A DNA stretch of 9,620 bases from the NCBI GenBank assembly GCA_021787175.1, contig JAJYMF010000331.1, positions 1-9,620 of the forward strand, written 5' to 3'. The translations under genes were made by a program, and so were the position numbers. Below the pieces are notes generated by a model. The model did no database searches, was not told the DNA's origin, and saw only the letters and a list, made by a program, of their open reading frames with translations. This document shows, in pieces, positions 9,583 to 9,620 of this stretch. The DNA comes from Pseudomonadota bacterium (GTDB taxonomy: Bacteria; Pseudomonadota; Gammaproteobacteria; Xanthomonadales; Rhodanobacteraceae). How positions within the stretch are numbered: the stretch's first letter is position 1; every line of letters starts with the position of its first letter.

Positions 9583-9620
9583 GTGGCTGGTTCTGAAAGC
9601 ACCAAGGCGAGCCGTCGCCG
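9583..9620. other. Flank upstream of tRNA-Trp, nothing identified
   Basis: These 38 bases hold no coding start, no recognisable promoter and no second tRNA. By synteny the end of a tuf gene is expected further upstream on this strand, but none of its sequence is in the window. Confidence 0.5.

Overview
The window is the core transcription-translation gene cluster of a GC-rich gammaproteobacterium, read entirely on the minus strand (from high to low coordinates): tRNA-Trp, secE, nusG, rplK, rplA, rplJ, rplL, rpoB and the first third of rpoC. The order is the classical trpT-secE-nusG-rplKAJL-rpoBC order. Several traits point to the Xanthomonadales/Lysobacterales (Xanthomonas, Lysobacter, Luteimonas, Rhodanobacter relatives): a 1384-residue beta subunit with a 22-residue insertion relative to E. 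coli, a NusG with an extra loop, a VHAYSGFE NusG N-terminus, and intergenic heptamer and ATTCCCGCG palindromic repeats. The lineage call rests on remembered family sequences, not on a search. No genus is claimed.

Layout from high to low coordinates: 9583-9620 flank with no gene seen; 9507-9582 tRNA-Trp(CCA); 9067-9453 secE; 8497-9057 nusG (9-bp gap after secE); 8341-8496 spacer filled by a 98-bp inverted repeat of heptamers; 7909-8340 rplK; 7207-7905 rplA (3-bp gap); 6824-7206 a 383-bp leader rich in hairpins; 6296-6823 rplJ; 5858-6235 rplL; 5562-5857 a 296-bp spacer holding a REP/MITE-like palindromic element, an attenuator-like hairpin and a second heptamer inverted repeat; 1407-5561 rpoB; 1-1380 rpoC, cut at codon 460 inside the catalytic NADFDGD motif.

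The genes form one functional set. SecE is the small subunit of the SecYEG channel. NusG is the elongation factor coupling RNA polymerase to ribosome or Rho. L11, L1, L10 and L7/L12 build the ribosomal stalks. Beta and beta-prime form the polymerase active centre. The three long spacers are the places where stoichiometry is normally set in this cluster (start of rplK transcription, L10 autoregulation before rplJ, attenuation between rplL and rpoB), and each holds strong secondary structure here.

No novel protein system is visible. The protein-coding part is an ordinary housekeeping locus. The items worth a second look are non-coding: two heptad-phased inverted repeats with the same design, a palindromic element inserted in the rplL-rpoB spacer, a GCAA-capped attenuator-like hairpin, a hairpin-rich L10 leader, and a G31-A39 mismatch in the tRNA-Trp anticodon stem.
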